DNA of 64,000 nt from Acidimicrobiia bacterium. GTDB lineage: Bacteria > Actinomycetota > Acidimicrobiia > Spongiisociales > ZC4RG35. The notes beneath the pieces were generated by a model. It did no database searches and had not been told where the DNA came from. It saw nothing but the letters and a program-made list of their open reading frames with translations. Shown in pieces: positions 17,048 through 25,089 of the stretch. Each line of letters starts with the position of its first letter. The first letter of the stretch is position 1. Position numbers and translations under genes: made by a program. Where the stretch lies: positions 124,001 through 188,000 of the forward strand of contig JANQRA010000011.1 in NCBI GenBank assembly GCA_028284765.1, read 5' to 3'.

Positions 17048-18928
17048 ATGCTGACTAGTGGGATGATCGTGAGTGACCGTCAGATGTTCGATAGAGACCG
17101 ACCACCCCCCACGCGTCGGAGGGTTGGCGCAGCGGAGCGCCTTCTCGTCCTGCTTTCAGCAGCACTCGCCGTGGTCACCGTGCTTCCTGCGAACGGCGCT
17201 TTTGCAGCGAGCGAAGAACCCTGGGAGTTCGACGGTGGCGGATGGGGTCATGGGGTCGGACTGTCCCAGTTCGGAGCGCTTGGCATGGCCGAAGAAGGCG
17301 ACTCAGTCGAAGAGATTCTCGACTTCTACTACAGCGCCGACGCGTACCTCGGCGAACTGCCAGGCACCCACTGGACCACAGAGACCGAAGGGCTGAAGAT
17401 CGGTCTTCAGCAATCAGTGACCACGATCGACATCGAGGCTATCGGTGGCAACATCGAGATCTGCCAACCGGCAGCGGATTGCAGTGACGTCAGCGAGACG
17501 ATCGAGCCTGGTGAGCTTTGGCGCTTTGAAGTCAACGGCTCGGACCCCAGTGAATGCCGCTTTCGGGAAATTGGCGTCGGCAACACGGGCTATCACGCCT
17601 GCGATGCGCGATTGACGAAGGCTGCGTCGACCGGGATTCGTTTCGACATCGACGATGTCGAGTATGCGAGAGGAGCAATCGAGTTCGTTCCTGCCACCGA
17701 TTCTTTTCACGCAATAGTCCGCATTGACCTCGAGCAATACCTCTACGGCCTGGCTGAGGTTCCGTCGTCGTGGCATCCGACCGCACTCCAAGTGCAAGCT
17801 GTGATCGGGCGTACATTTGCAGTTGCGACTGCGGTCGCCAGAGGAGGTTCCGACGGTTCTGGAGTGCTGAGCTCATGTGGTTGTCACTTGCGGGACACAG
17901 CATCAGACCAGGTGTACGCCGGCTGGTCCCAGGAGGCTCCCGCATGGAACGGTGCGGTGGACGACACTGCTGGTGATGTTCTGAAGCACCCGGAATCTTG
18001 GCTGACCCTCGACCTCGTCGAAACCTTCTATTCGTCTTCCAACGGTGGTGCCAGCGAGAACAACGAAGACGTTTGGCCGGGCACGCCCCGCCCATGGTTG
18101 CGATCTGTTGTCGACCCGTATTCATCGGATCCGAACATCAACCCCCTCGCCAATTGGAAGATCCTCGTGACTGATGAGGACATGGCGACGGCGTTGGGTT
18201 GGGATAGGGCGTTGGACGCTTTCGTCCTCGAGGGGCCACCCGGGCTCCAGGTGCGGTTCACGGGCAAAGACGGCGGAGCAGACGTCGAAACGCTCCTCAA
18301 CGGAACCGAGATCGCTTCGATTCTCAAGACGTATGGAGTCGAGTCGGGAGGGGGACAGGTACGGGTGTCGCCCTACATCTCCCAAGTGATAGATCCACCA
18401 GGGTTCGACGACATCGTCGGGCATCTGTTCGAAGCCGATATCGAGTGGTTGCTGGCGGAGGAGATCACCCAAGGTTGCAATCCTCCGGCGAACACCCAGT
18501 TCTGCCCTGAGGATTCTGTCAGTCGAGAGGTGATGGCGGCGTTCCTAAACCGATACCTCGATCTTCCGGCCGCCTCCCAGGACTACTTCACCGACGATGA
18601 CAACTCCATTTTCGAAGACGACATCAATCGGTTGGCGGAAGCGGGGATCACAACGGGTTGTGGTGGGACGAATTTCTGCCCGAAGAACGTCGTAGACCGT
18701 GGACAGATGGCTGCCTTCCTGGTCCGGGCTTTAGGTCTCACCGACAACGGTGGTGGCGACCTCTTCATCGACGACGACAACTCGATTTTCGAGAACGACA
18801 TTGACCGCTTGGGCACCGCCGGAATCACCAAAGGCTGCAATCCACCCACCAACGATCGCTATTGCCCCGACCTTCCGGTTTCACGGGGTGCGATGGCCGC
18901 TTTCCTGCACCGTGCAGACGACCTTTAA
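17048..18928 (+). CDS. SpoIID/LytB-type protein with three SLH-like repeats
   Basis: About 626 residues from the first ATG; ATGs at 17063 and 17084 are also possible, and all precede a signal peptide (AERLLVLLSAALAV to GAFA). GGGWGHGVGLSQFGALGMA opens the mature protein, followed by the SpoIID core with GLAEVPSSW (catalytic Glu equivalent), ALQVQAVIGRTFA and YSSSNGGASEN. Three SLH-like repeats (long-short-long loops) form the C-terminus. It lacks the peptidoglycan-binding domain and proline linker of its head-to-head paralogue. Likely an exported wall lytic enzyme or regulator of one. The divergent arrangement suggests shared control. Confidence 0.87.
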   Translation: MLTSGMIVSDRQMFDRDRPPPTRRRVGAAERLLVLLSAALAVVTVLPANGAFAASEEPWEFDGGGWGHGVGLSQFGALGMAEEGDSVEEILDFYYSADAYLGELPGTHWTTETEGLKIGLQQSVTTIDIEAIGGNIEICQPAADCSDVSETIEPGELWRFEVNGSDPSECRFREIGVGNTGYHACDARLTKAASTGIRFDIDDVEYARGAIEFVPATDSFHAIVRIDLEQYLYGLAEVPSSWHPTALQVQAVIGRTFAVATAVARGGSDGSGVLSSCGCHLRDTASDQVYAGWSQEAPAWNGAVDDTAGDVLKHPESWLTLDLVETFYSSSNGGASENNEDVWPGTPRPWLRSVVDPYSSDPNINPLANWKILVTDEDMATALGWDRALDAFVLEGPPGLQVRFTGKDGGADVETLLNGTEIASILKTYGVESGGGQVRVSPYISQVIDPPGFDDIVGHLFEADIEWLLAEEITQGCNPPANTQFCPEDSVSREVMAAFLNRYLDLPAASQDYFTDDDNSIFEDDINRLAEAGITTGCGGTNFCPKNVVDRGQMAAFLVRALGLTDNGGGDLFIDDDNSIFENDIDRLGTAGITKGCNPPTNDRYCPDLPVSRGAMAAFLHRADDL

Positions 18929-18965
18929 GCGTTCAGATTTGGGTGCAATCCGTCGATAGATTCTT

Positions 18966-20324
18966 GTGAGAATTCGCTGGATACTTGCCGCCGTCTTGCT
19001 GGTCGGACTGATACCCGCTGCTCCCTCCGAGGCCGACTCGGCAACCATCTACTTGAACGAGAGATTCGAAGAGGGAGTCGATATCTTCGCCAATGGCTCG
19101 TGGGGCATGCTTCCACTGGCCGACGGCCACCAGGGTTCCGGTATCAAGTCGAAGATGAACACTGGCGCTCACTGGGGCTCGAGCGGATGGTGGTACTTCG
19201 ATTCCAATGGCTTCTCTGAGCCCGAGGAGCTCTACTGGCGCTACTACCTCAAGTTCGATCCGAACTTCTACGTCAAGCCGCCGGCTCGCGGAAAGCTCCC
19301 CGGACCGGCAACCCTCAGCGGGTCGGGATGCAGAGGTGGAGTGCCTTCAACGTCTTCTCATCCGTGCTTTTCGGCACGAATGCTGTTCTCCCGGACCTAT
19401 CCGAAGTGGGGTGAGCCGGGTTATCCGAATGGGCCGTCGGACAAGACTCGGATCGGGTTCTACGCCTACCACCTGGACAAGGCGGGTGACATCCTCCCCT
19501 GGGACATCGATGTCGCCACCCTCGATCATGGCGAGTGGTATTGCGTCGAGGGCCGCATCAAGCTCAACACTCCGGGCTCGAGCAATGGCCTTCTGGAGGG
19601 CTGGGTAGACGGGACCAAGGCCTTCAGTCAGGACGACTTCAGATTCAGGCGATCGAACGAGAGTTTCGACATCAAGAGCTTCTGGTTCGACATCTACTAC
19701 GGAGGCAGTCACACCTCGCCTCGTAACAACGAGATTCACTTCGACAACCTCGCCCTCAGCTCGGAGCGGGTGGGTTGCTCGGTTGGGTACAACGGGACCT
19801 TCTTCGACGACGACAACAACATCTTCGAAAACGACATCGAGTGGATGGCGGCAAATGGGATCACGAACGGCTGCAATCCGCCGGACAACACCATGTATTG
19901 CCCCAAAGACCCCGTTTCGAGAGAGGTCATGGCCGTTTACCTCGCCAGGGCCCTCGATCTGCCTCCGTCTCCGGTCGACTATTTCAGCGATGACAACTCG
20001 TCGATCTTCGAAGCAGACATCAACCGCATCGCACACGCAGGGATCACGAAGGGTTGTGCGGACGATCAGTTCTGTCCAAAAGGGCTGGTCGATCGTGGGC
20101 AGATGGCGGCGTTCTTGGCGCGAGCCCTGGGGTTGAGCGACAACGGCGGTGGTGATCTCTTCACTGATGACGATTCCTCGATCTTCGAAGCAGATATCGA
20201 TCGGTTGGCAACTGCGGGGATCACGAAGGGTTGCAACCCTCCGGCCAACACGATGTACTGCCCCCGCAGCCTTGTTGACCGCGGAGCGATGGCAGCGTTC
20301 ATCCATCGCGCCGTCGGTAACTAG
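18966..20324 (+). CDS. Exported jelly-roll protein, polysaccharide-lyase-like, with three SLH-like repeats
   Basis: 452 residues from a GTG. Signal peptide MRIRWILAAVLLVGLIPAAPSEA. Residues about 25-265 form a concanavalin-like domain (LNERFEEGVD, WWYFDSNG, ELYWRYYLKFDPNF, WYCVEGRIKLNTPG, EIHFDNLALS) that resembles alginate-lyase-type family PL14 and related glucan-binding folds. I cannot confirm catalytic residues, so it may only bind glycan. Three SLH-like repeats follow (long-short-long). A TAGATT box ends 3 bases before the GTG, too close for a standard leaderless start. It is the last member of the seven-gene SLH set. Confidence 0.75.
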   Translation: MRIRWILAAVLLVGLIPAAPSEADSATIYLNERFEEGVDIFANGSWGMLPLADGHQGSGIKSKMNTGAHWGSSGWWYFDSNGFSEPEELYWRYYLKFDPNFYVKPPARGKLPGPATLSGSGCRGGVPSTSSHPCFSARMLFSRTYPKWGEPGYPNGPSDKTRIGFYAYHLDKAGDILPWDIDVATLDHGEWYCVEGRIKLNTPGSSNGLLEGWVDGTKAFSQDDFRFRRSNESFDIKSFWFDIYYGGSHTSPRNNEIHFDNLALSSERVGCSVGYNGTFFDDDNNIFENDIEWMAANGITNGCNPPDNTMYCPKDPVSREVMAVYLARALDLPPSPVDYFSDDNSSIFEADINRIAHAGITKGCADDQFCPKGLVDRGQMAAFLARALGLSDNGGGDLFTDDDSSIFEADIDRLATAGITKGCNPPANTMYCPRSLVDRGAMAAFIHRAVGN

Positions 20325-20353
20325 CTCCGCCCGATTATCGTTTCAGGCTGTCA

Positions 20354-21661
20354 GTGAGCCCCCTCAACACCTCTGAGCGCGTTCGTTTCTTTAGCGAAGA
20401 TCGGTGGACTGCTGGCGTGGTCGGCCTTGGCTACGTTGGCTTACCGCTACTTCTGACTGCGTCGGAGTCGGGCCTTGGTGCCATCGGATTCGACGTTTCT
20501 GAGAGCCTCGTGGAGAGTCTTGGCGGCGGGAATTCCCATATTGATGACATCAGTGATGAGCAGCTCCGAATCGGCCTCGATGCCGGGGTCGAGTTCTCGT
20601 CGGATCCCTCGAGCCTGAAAGGCGCCGACGCGATCTTCATTTGTGTTCCCAGTCCGCTGGGCCGCAATCGTGAGCCCGATCTCTCCTACATCCGTTCGGC
20701 TGCGGAGACTGTCGCCTCAGTCGCTCAGCAAGGGCAACTGATCGTTCTCGAATCGACGACTTATCCAGGCACCACTGAGGACTACCTGGTACCAGCTCTA
20801 GCCGAGGTCGGTTTGGAACTCGATTCCGATGTTCATATTGCTTTCTCGCCCGAACGAGTCTCTCCCGGCGACGACATGAAGACAGGGGAGATCCCGAAGG
20901 TGGTTGGTGGAGTGAGCGACGCATCGGGAGATGTGGCCGAAGCGGTTTACCGGCGGCTCGTTCCGTCCGTACATCGAGTGTCGTCGGCGAGGACCGCCGA
21001 GATGGCAAAGCTCCTCGAGAACACCTATCGCTCGGTCAATATCGGACTGATCAATGAGATGGCCCAGTTGTCTCACGAGCTCGGCATTGATATTTGGGAG
21101 GTAGTCGATGCTGCAGCCACCAAGCCGTTCGGCTACCAGCCGTTCTATCCAGGCCCCGGCGTAGGTGGTCACTGCATCCCCTTGGACCCGCAGTTCCTTG
21201 CTTGGAGAGCCCGAGAGGCCAACTTCTCAACCCGGTTCATCGACACTGCCGAGCAGGTCAACTCGAAGATGCCTGCCTACAACGTCGATCGGATAACACG
21301 CCTGCTCAACGGTGCAGGGAAGCCGGTGTTCGGCACAGAGATCCTCGGGGTGGGCATCGCCTACAAGCGCGATATCGCAGATGACCGAGAGTCCGCCTCG
21401 CTCGATGTGCTTGCTGAGCTGAGAGCTAGGGGTGCCATTATCTCAGTGCTCGATGACACTGTCGGTGCGGATCGAATTCTGAGCCACGGATACGAGCCGG
21501 CCTCGATCGACGATTTGAGCCGCTACACCCTTGCCGCAGTTCTCACCGATCACACCGACGTGGACTACGCACGTCTTGCCGCCGAGGTGCCGCTGGTCTT
21601 TGACACCAGGGGAGTGTTCCGACGGTTGGGGATTGAGTCGGAGTCGGTAGTCGCCCTATGA
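20354..21661 (+). CDS. Nucleotide-sugar dehydrogenase (WecC/WbpA/TviB type)
   Basis: 435 residues, UDP-glucose/GDP-mannose dehydrogenase family. The NAD-binding GLGYVGLPLL is at residues 23-32, the middle domain has KLLENTYRSVNIGLINE, and the catalytic cysteine lies in PGVGGHCIPLDP. This form of the motif and the sequence SPERVSPGD are typical of UDP-GlcNAc or UDP-ManNAc 6-dehydrogenases rather than UDP-glucose dehydrogenase, which is present separately at 44888. It likely makes a uronic-acid sugar donor for the surface glycan. The stop overlaps the next start by ATGA, indicating translational coupling with the GT4 gene. Confidence 0.88.
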   Translation: MSPLNTSERVRFFSEDRWTAGVVGLGYVGLPLLLTASESGLGAIGFDVSESLVESLGGGNSHIDDISDEQLRIGLDAGVEFSSDPSSLKGADAIFICVPSPLGRNREPDLSYIRSAAETVASVAQQGQLIVLESTTYPGTTEDYLVPALAEVGLELDSDVHIAFSPERVSPGDDMKTGEIPKVVGGVSDASGDVAEAVYRRLVPSVHRVSSARTAEMAKLLENTYRSVNIGLINEMAQLSHELGIDIWEVVDAAATKPFGYQPFYPGPGVGGHCIPLDPQFLAWRAREANFSTRFIDTAEQVNSKMPAYNVDRITRLLNGAGKPVFGTEILGVGIAYKRDIADDRESASLDVLAELRARGAIISVLDDTVGADRILSHGYEPASIDDLSRYTLAAVLTDHTDVDYARLAAEVPLVFDTRGVFRRLGIESESVVAL

Positions 21662-22740
21662 AGGCGACGGTGCTCGTCGTCACGACCGTCCACCACCCAG
21701 ACGACACCCGCATCAGGCAGAGGCTCATCTCGACTCTCGCCGCACATTGGGATGTGGTCTACGCATGTCGGGAGCCGGGCCCCTCGAAGGTCGATGGATT
21801 CTCCACTCTTGAGCTGAGGGGAGGCCGGGCGGTCAGATGGTTCCGGGCTGGATGGACCCTGTTGACGTCCACATGGGACATTGCAGTTCTCCACGACTCC
21901 GAGTTGATCCCGCTGGGTGTTGTGGCCCGCACCATTCGCCGCAAAGTCGTTGTGTTCGACGTTCATGAGAATCTGAGAGCCCAGGTGTCTACGAAGAGCT
22001 GGATCCCGGGTTTGCTGAAGCCGGCGGCGAGAGCCTTGGCTACTGGCCTGTATTGGCTGGCCGATCGGCTCCTGACCGTTACTCTCGCTGAACCCGGTTA
22101 TTCGAAGTTGTTCAGTGAGGGCACTCCACCGGTGTTCGCCAACTATCCGATGGTGGATGTCTGGCCCGAACCGCAAATGGAACCAGATGCCCCTGCGATC
22201 TACGTGGGCGACGTTTCAATCTCTCGAGGGGTTTGGGACGCAGTGGAAGCCTCCGGTCAGGCTGGGATTCCACTCTTGGTCGTCGGTCCGGTCACCGATG
22301 TACACAGAGAGCGGCTGTTAGAAACTGCGAGCCGGGTTGGTTGTGACCTTCGGTTAGCCGGACGGGTGACCAATCCAGAGGCGCTCCAACTGATGGCGTC
22401 CGCTGCGGTAGGTCTGTCTCCTCTCTATTCGGAGCCCAACTACGTCGACTCTCTGCCGACCAAGGTCATTGAATACCTATCGGTCGGAATCCCGGTGGCT
22501 GCGTCGGATCTCCCCGGGACCCGGTCCGTCGTTGGTGACCTGGAAGCCGTCTATCTCCACGAGCCCGGCAACGTCAGCTCGATGGCCTCCGCCATGACTG
22601 AAGCGCGCTCAGATGACTCCAGACGGATCGCACGAGATGCGGCAAGCGAGGTGCGGTCGGCTTTCAGCTGGCCCGCGGATGAGGTCGTGGCGTTCTATCA
22701 GGGACTGCTCACCCCCGGAGAAAACCCCACCCCCAACTGA
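21658..22740 (+). CDS. GT4-family glycosyltransferase
   Basis: 360 residues, GT-B fold. The N-terminal TTVHHPDDTRIRQRL is a common opening of GT4 enzymes in polysaccharide loci (the DxRI(R/F) pattern), DVHENLR follows the first domain, and the C-terminal donor site reads LPTKVIEYLSVGIPVAASDLPGTR, with the conserved Glu. It probably adds a sugar to the lipid-linked glycan and is coupled to the dehydrogenase upstream. Its 3' end overlaps the convergent GT2 gene by 32 bases. Confidence 0.87.
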   Translation: MKATVLVVTTVHHPDDTRIRQRLISTLAAHWDVVYACREPGPSKVDGFSTLELRGGRAVRWFRAGWTLLTSTWDIAVLHDSELIPLGVVARTIRRKVVVFDVHENLRAQVSTKSWIPGLLKPAARALATGLYWLADRLLTVTLAEPGYSKLFSEGTPPVFANYPMVDVWPEPQMEPDAPAIYVGDVSISRGVWDAVEASGQAGIPLLVVGPVTDVHRERLLETASRVGCDLRLAGRVTNPEALQLMASAAVGLSPLYSEPNYVDSLPTKVIEYLSVGIPVAASDLPGTRSVVGDLEAVYLHEPGNVSSMASAMTEARSDDSRRIARDAASEVRSAFSWPADEVVAFYQGLLTPGENPTPN

Positions 22741-23623
22741 AGTGCATCGTGATCAACGCCGCTGCCGTTTTCCAGGATGAAGGTGACGACGTGGTGAGCC
22801 CGGCGACGAACACCGCAGCGACATAGGCCAACGGAAACACCGCCAACCAAGGCCAGGCGACTGCTCCCAACCACGCAACGACAGTTCCAATCACAAGGAG
22901 CGGGGGGAGCATCTGACGCAGACGCAGCGCCTTTGAGTGTTTCCGGGCAAACTGCCGCTTGGCTCTGCCGTACTGAAAATACTGGCTTCCTAACGCAGCG
23001 AGACTTCCGCGTGGTCGGTATTGCACTTTCAATTCAGGGTCAAACCAAACTCTGCCACCACTGGCGATGATGCGGTGGTTGAGTTCATAGTCTTGGTTTC
23101 GGGTGAAGGACTCATCGAAGCCACCCAGGGCTTCCAGCGTGCTTCGTTTGAACACTCCGAGATACACAGTCTCGACCTCGCCCTCCGTCCCTCCGATCCG
23201 GTACCGGGCATCACCGGCACCGACAGGGGATGACATGGCCGACGCGATCGCCGTTTCCCATTCCGTTGACCCCTGAGGTCGCTGGATTCCACCAACGTTG
23301 TCGGCGCCCGTCCGCTTGAGGGTCGCGACTGCCCTTTCCACATAGCCGGGCGGTAGGACAGCGTGCGCGTCGCAGCGGACCACGATGTCGCTGTCTGAAG
23401 CCTTCAATGCGAGATTGAGCCCCACAGGAGTCGATCCACTTGGGTTGTCGACGGTTCTGACTGTCCTGGCAGCAGCCTTGGACTCCGCATCAGCTGCTGC
23501 GACAACGACATCGACGATGTTCCCGTAGGTCTGCGCCTGAATCGATTCGAGTGCCGCCGGGAGCGTTTCTGCGGCTTCGCGGGCGGGGATGATCACCGAA
23601 ACCGTTGGCAGCGTGCTGGTCAC
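22709..23623 (-). CDS. GT2-family glycosyltransferase, ExoA-like
   Basis: 304 residues, starting with GTG; an in-frame stop lies just upstream, which fixes the start region. The GT-A domain has VSVIIPAREAAETLPAALESI, VRCDAHAVLP (DxD-equivalent) and GGFDESFTRNQDYELNHRI, the last matching the ED/QDxEL acceptor motif. Two or three hydrophobic segments at the C-terminus (LLVIGTVVAWLGAVAWPW and after) anchor it to the membrane, as in ExoA of succinoglycan synthesis. It overlaps the convergent GT4 gene and stands alone on its strand. Confidence 0.87.
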   Translation of the reverse strand: MTSTLPTVSVIIPAREAAETLPAALESIQAQTYGNIVDVVVAAADAESKAAARTVRTVDNPSGSTPVGLNLALKASDSDIVVRCDAHAVLPPGYVERAVATLKRTGADNVGGIQRPQGSTEWETAIASAMSSPVGAGDARYRIGGTEGEVETVYLGVFKRSTLEALGGFDESFTRNQDYELNHRIIASGGRVWFDPELKVQYRPRGSLAALGSQYFQYGRAKRQFARKHSKALRLRQMLPPLLVIGTVVAWLGAVAWPWLAVFPLAYVAAVFVAGLTTSSPSSWKTAAALITMHFSWGWGFLRG

Positions 23624-23737
23624 CTTCTCATCTTGTCATCGGCGCTCGCTTCGTGCCACGACCTTGGGCCGAGGCCGCATATTCATCTCGAGGCTGAAGA
23701 GCGCCTCTCCAACGACCGATGTTCGCATGGCCTAAGC

Positions 23738-23757
23738 CCGGCGATCTCGAAGATCGT
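23738..23757 (+). promoter_or_regulatory. Hairpin in the leader of the collagen-like gene
   Basis: CGATCT-CGA-AGATCG, extended by a G-U and G-C pair, forms a stem just upstream of a strong AAAGGGAG ribosome-binding site. It may affect translation or mRNA stability; no known riboswitch consensus is recognisable. Confidence 0.3.
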
Positions 23758-23775
23758 CTATCCAGAAAGGGAGTA

Positions 23776-23817
23776 ATGATGAGTAAGCGAGTGGTCATCG
23801 TCGGACTAGGGCCATGA
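23776..23817 (+). CDS. Thirteen-codon upstream ORF, or displaced N-terminus of the collagen-like protein
   Basis: ATG ATG AGT at 23776 follows a strong ribosome-binding site (AAAGGGAG) and encodes [13 protein letters not shown] before a TGA that overlaps the next ATG (ATGA). The basic-then-hydrophobic sequence would make a sensible membrane-targeting start for the following protein if the frames were joined. It may therefore be a leader peptide with translational coupling, or the true N-terminus separated by a frameshift or sequencing error. Confidence 0.35.
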   Translation: MMSKRVVIVGLGP

Positions 23818-24302
23818 CTGCGATCCTCCAGCGGTACCACGACAATGTCGCCCCGGGTGGTCCGCAGGGGCCTCAGGGTGAGCAGGGTCCGCAAGGTGAG
23901 CAAGGCATTCAGGGCGAACAGGGTCCGGTCGGTCCGCAAGGCCCAGCCGGCGCTGATGGCGCTGATGGCGCTGATGGTGCCGATGGTGCTCAAGGTCCAG
24001 AGGGTCCTCAAGGTCCAGAGGGTCCTCAAGGTCCAGCCGGTCCTGAAGGCCCACAGGGTCCAGAAGGTCCCGCTGGCGGCCTGAACACGGTCTATACGGC
24101 GACCACAACGGTCCCGGCCAATTCGTCAGCAACGGCGATGTGCAATTCTGGAGACGTCGTCCTTGGTGGCGGTTGGGACTCCGGAAACAACATTGTGGAT
24201 GCGACGTACCCGAATGCCACGGGCGACGGCTGGACCGTTGAAACCGGCTTCGGCTTCGGAACGACAACCGTGTACGCACGCTGCGCCGACGTAACCCCGT
24301 AG
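23814..24302 (+). CDS. Collagen-like Gly-X-Y repeat protein
   Basis: 162 residues as read. Residues 16-88 are an unbroken series of about 24 Gly-X-Y triplets ([12 protein letters not shown] types), expected to fold as a triple helix. The C-terminal 74 residues ([12 protein letters not shown] to CADVTP) look like a small beta-rich globular domain with two cysteines, perhaps a trimerisation head. No signal peptide is present in this frame, which is odd for such a protein. A 13-codon ORF with the ribosome-binding site lies directly upstream and overlaps by 4 bases. The gene is monocistronic, closed by a strong terminator. Confidence 0.8.
   Translation: MTAILQRYHDNVAPGGPQGPQGEQGPQGEQGIQGEQGPVGPQGPAGADGADGADGADGAQGPEGPQGPEGPQGPAGPEGPQGPEGPAGGLNTVYTATTTVPANSSATAMCNSGDVVLGGGWDSGNNIVDATYPNATGDGWTVETGFGFGTTTVYARCADVTP
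23859..24077 (+). repeat. Gly-X-Y coding repeat tract
   Basis: About 24 nine-base triplet units. The middle contains four consecutive GCTGATGGY-type units, and after it the 18-base pattern CAAGGTCCAGAGGGTCCT occurs twice, so the tract is prone to slippage length change. Confidence 0.85.
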
Positions 24303-24324
24303 AACGACCAGCTATCACTGAAAT

Positions 24325-24353
24325 GAGGGGCCGCCTTTGTGCGGCCCCTCTTT
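24325..24353 (+). terminator. Rho-independent terminator after the collagen-like gene
   Basis: A perfect 10-base-pair GC-rich stem, GAGGGGCCGC (24325-24334) with GCGGCCCCTC (24341-24350), six-base loop and TTT tail. It lies 23 bases after the stop codon. Confidence 0.88.
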
Positions 24354-24376
24354 GCGTGTGAAGGGGATGGCGGCCA

Positions 24377-24382
24377 TAAGAT
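24377..24382 (+). promoter_or_regulatory. Putative -10 box (TAAGAT) for the following membrane protein
   Basis: Ends 8 bases before the GTG at 24391, downstream of the terminator. It supports GTG 24391 as a leaderless start over upstream in-frame ATGs, one of which would lie just after the terminator. Confidence 0.45.
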
Positions 24383-24390
24383 GCGCCGCC

Positions 24391-25080
24391 GTGCCTGACG
24401 ACTTAGTTCTCCTCGCCGACCCCGTCCTCATTGTCCAGGTGTGGGCAGCCGGTCTTGCGTTGGTCGCCGGGTATGTCTCGCTACAGAGAATCGTGGGTCC
24501 TGGATTCGTTTGGCTCACCGCTGGTACGTCATTTGCGATCGGTCTAGCTGGGGCGTTCGCTGAGGGCGCTTGGCTCGTCCGCTTGGGTCTGGTTCTGGTA
24601 GTTGTTGGGTTGATCTGGGCGCGCAACCAGTTGGCCGCCGGGATACTGCTCTCACTCGGCGGTGCGGCACTGACCATCGGGACCGTCCCTGAAATCGGGT
24701 GGCTGGCCGCTCTCAGCGGTACGGTCGCGCTCGGCGGTGTCACCGGGGAGATGATGTTGGGCCACTGGTACCTGGTCGATCCGCGGCTGCCCAGATCGGC
24801 GCTGCGTCTCCTGGCAGTCGCCGGGATTGCCGGTCTCGTTGCAGACTCGCTGGTGCTCATTGGCATCGGCTTGCCTGATTCAGGTGCGACCATTGCGTAC
24901 TGGGTTCTGTTGGCCACCTCGGTAGTTCTCATGGTGGCCGTGATCGCAGCCTTGCGATACCCGGCGTATAGCGGTGTGATGGCTGCCACCGGTTTGTCCT
25001 ACCTCGCCGTATTGACCACGCTGGGAGCGATTTTCCTCGGCCGAGCACTGGCCGCAGGCTTGGGTCCGTTCACGACATGA
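24391..25080 (+). CDS. Multi-pass membrane protein of unknown function
   Basis: About 229 residues, nearly all hydrophobic: roughly seven transmembrane segments (from VLIVQVWAAGLALVAGYV to YLAVLTTLGAIFLGRAL). I do not recognise the family. GEMMLGHWYLVDPRLPRSALR between helices is the most distinctive loop. The GTG at 24391 is preferred because of the TAAGAT box upstream; the frame is open through the terminator, so longer starts (ATG 24367) are less likely. It ends 9 bases before the leucyl aminopeptidase start and may be co-transcribed with it. Confidence 0.7.
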   Translation: MPDDLVLLADPVLIVQVWAAGLALVAGYVSLQRIVGPGFVWLTAGTSFAIGLAGAFAEGAWLVRLGLVLVVVGLIWARNQLAAGILLSLGGAALTIGTVPEIGWLAALSGTVALGGVTGEMMLGHWYLVDPRLPRSALRLLAVAGIAGLVADSLVLIGIGLPDSGATIAYWVLLATSVVLMVAVIAALRYPAYSGVMAATGLSYLAVLTTLGAIFLGRALAAGLGPFTT

Positions 25081-25089
25081 AGGAATGAG

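Noticed and set aside
19347-20306. A 319-residue minus-strand frame rich in valine and arginine.
   Set aside because: It mirrors the SLH-like repeats of the jelly-roll gene; repeated DNA keeps the opposite frame open.
23690-23775. A cyclic-di-GMP riboswitch in the collagen leader.
   Set aside because: The conserved core sequences of that riboswitch are missing; only simple hairpins are seen.
23859-24077. Short regular repeats that could be taken for a CRISPR array.
   Set aside because: The period is nine bases, in frame, and encodes Gly-X-Y; there are no spacers and no cas genes.
24337-24390. An N-terminal extension of the membrane protein from 24337.
   Set aside because: That start lies within the terminator hairpin of the previous gene; a -10-like box points to the GTG at 24391.
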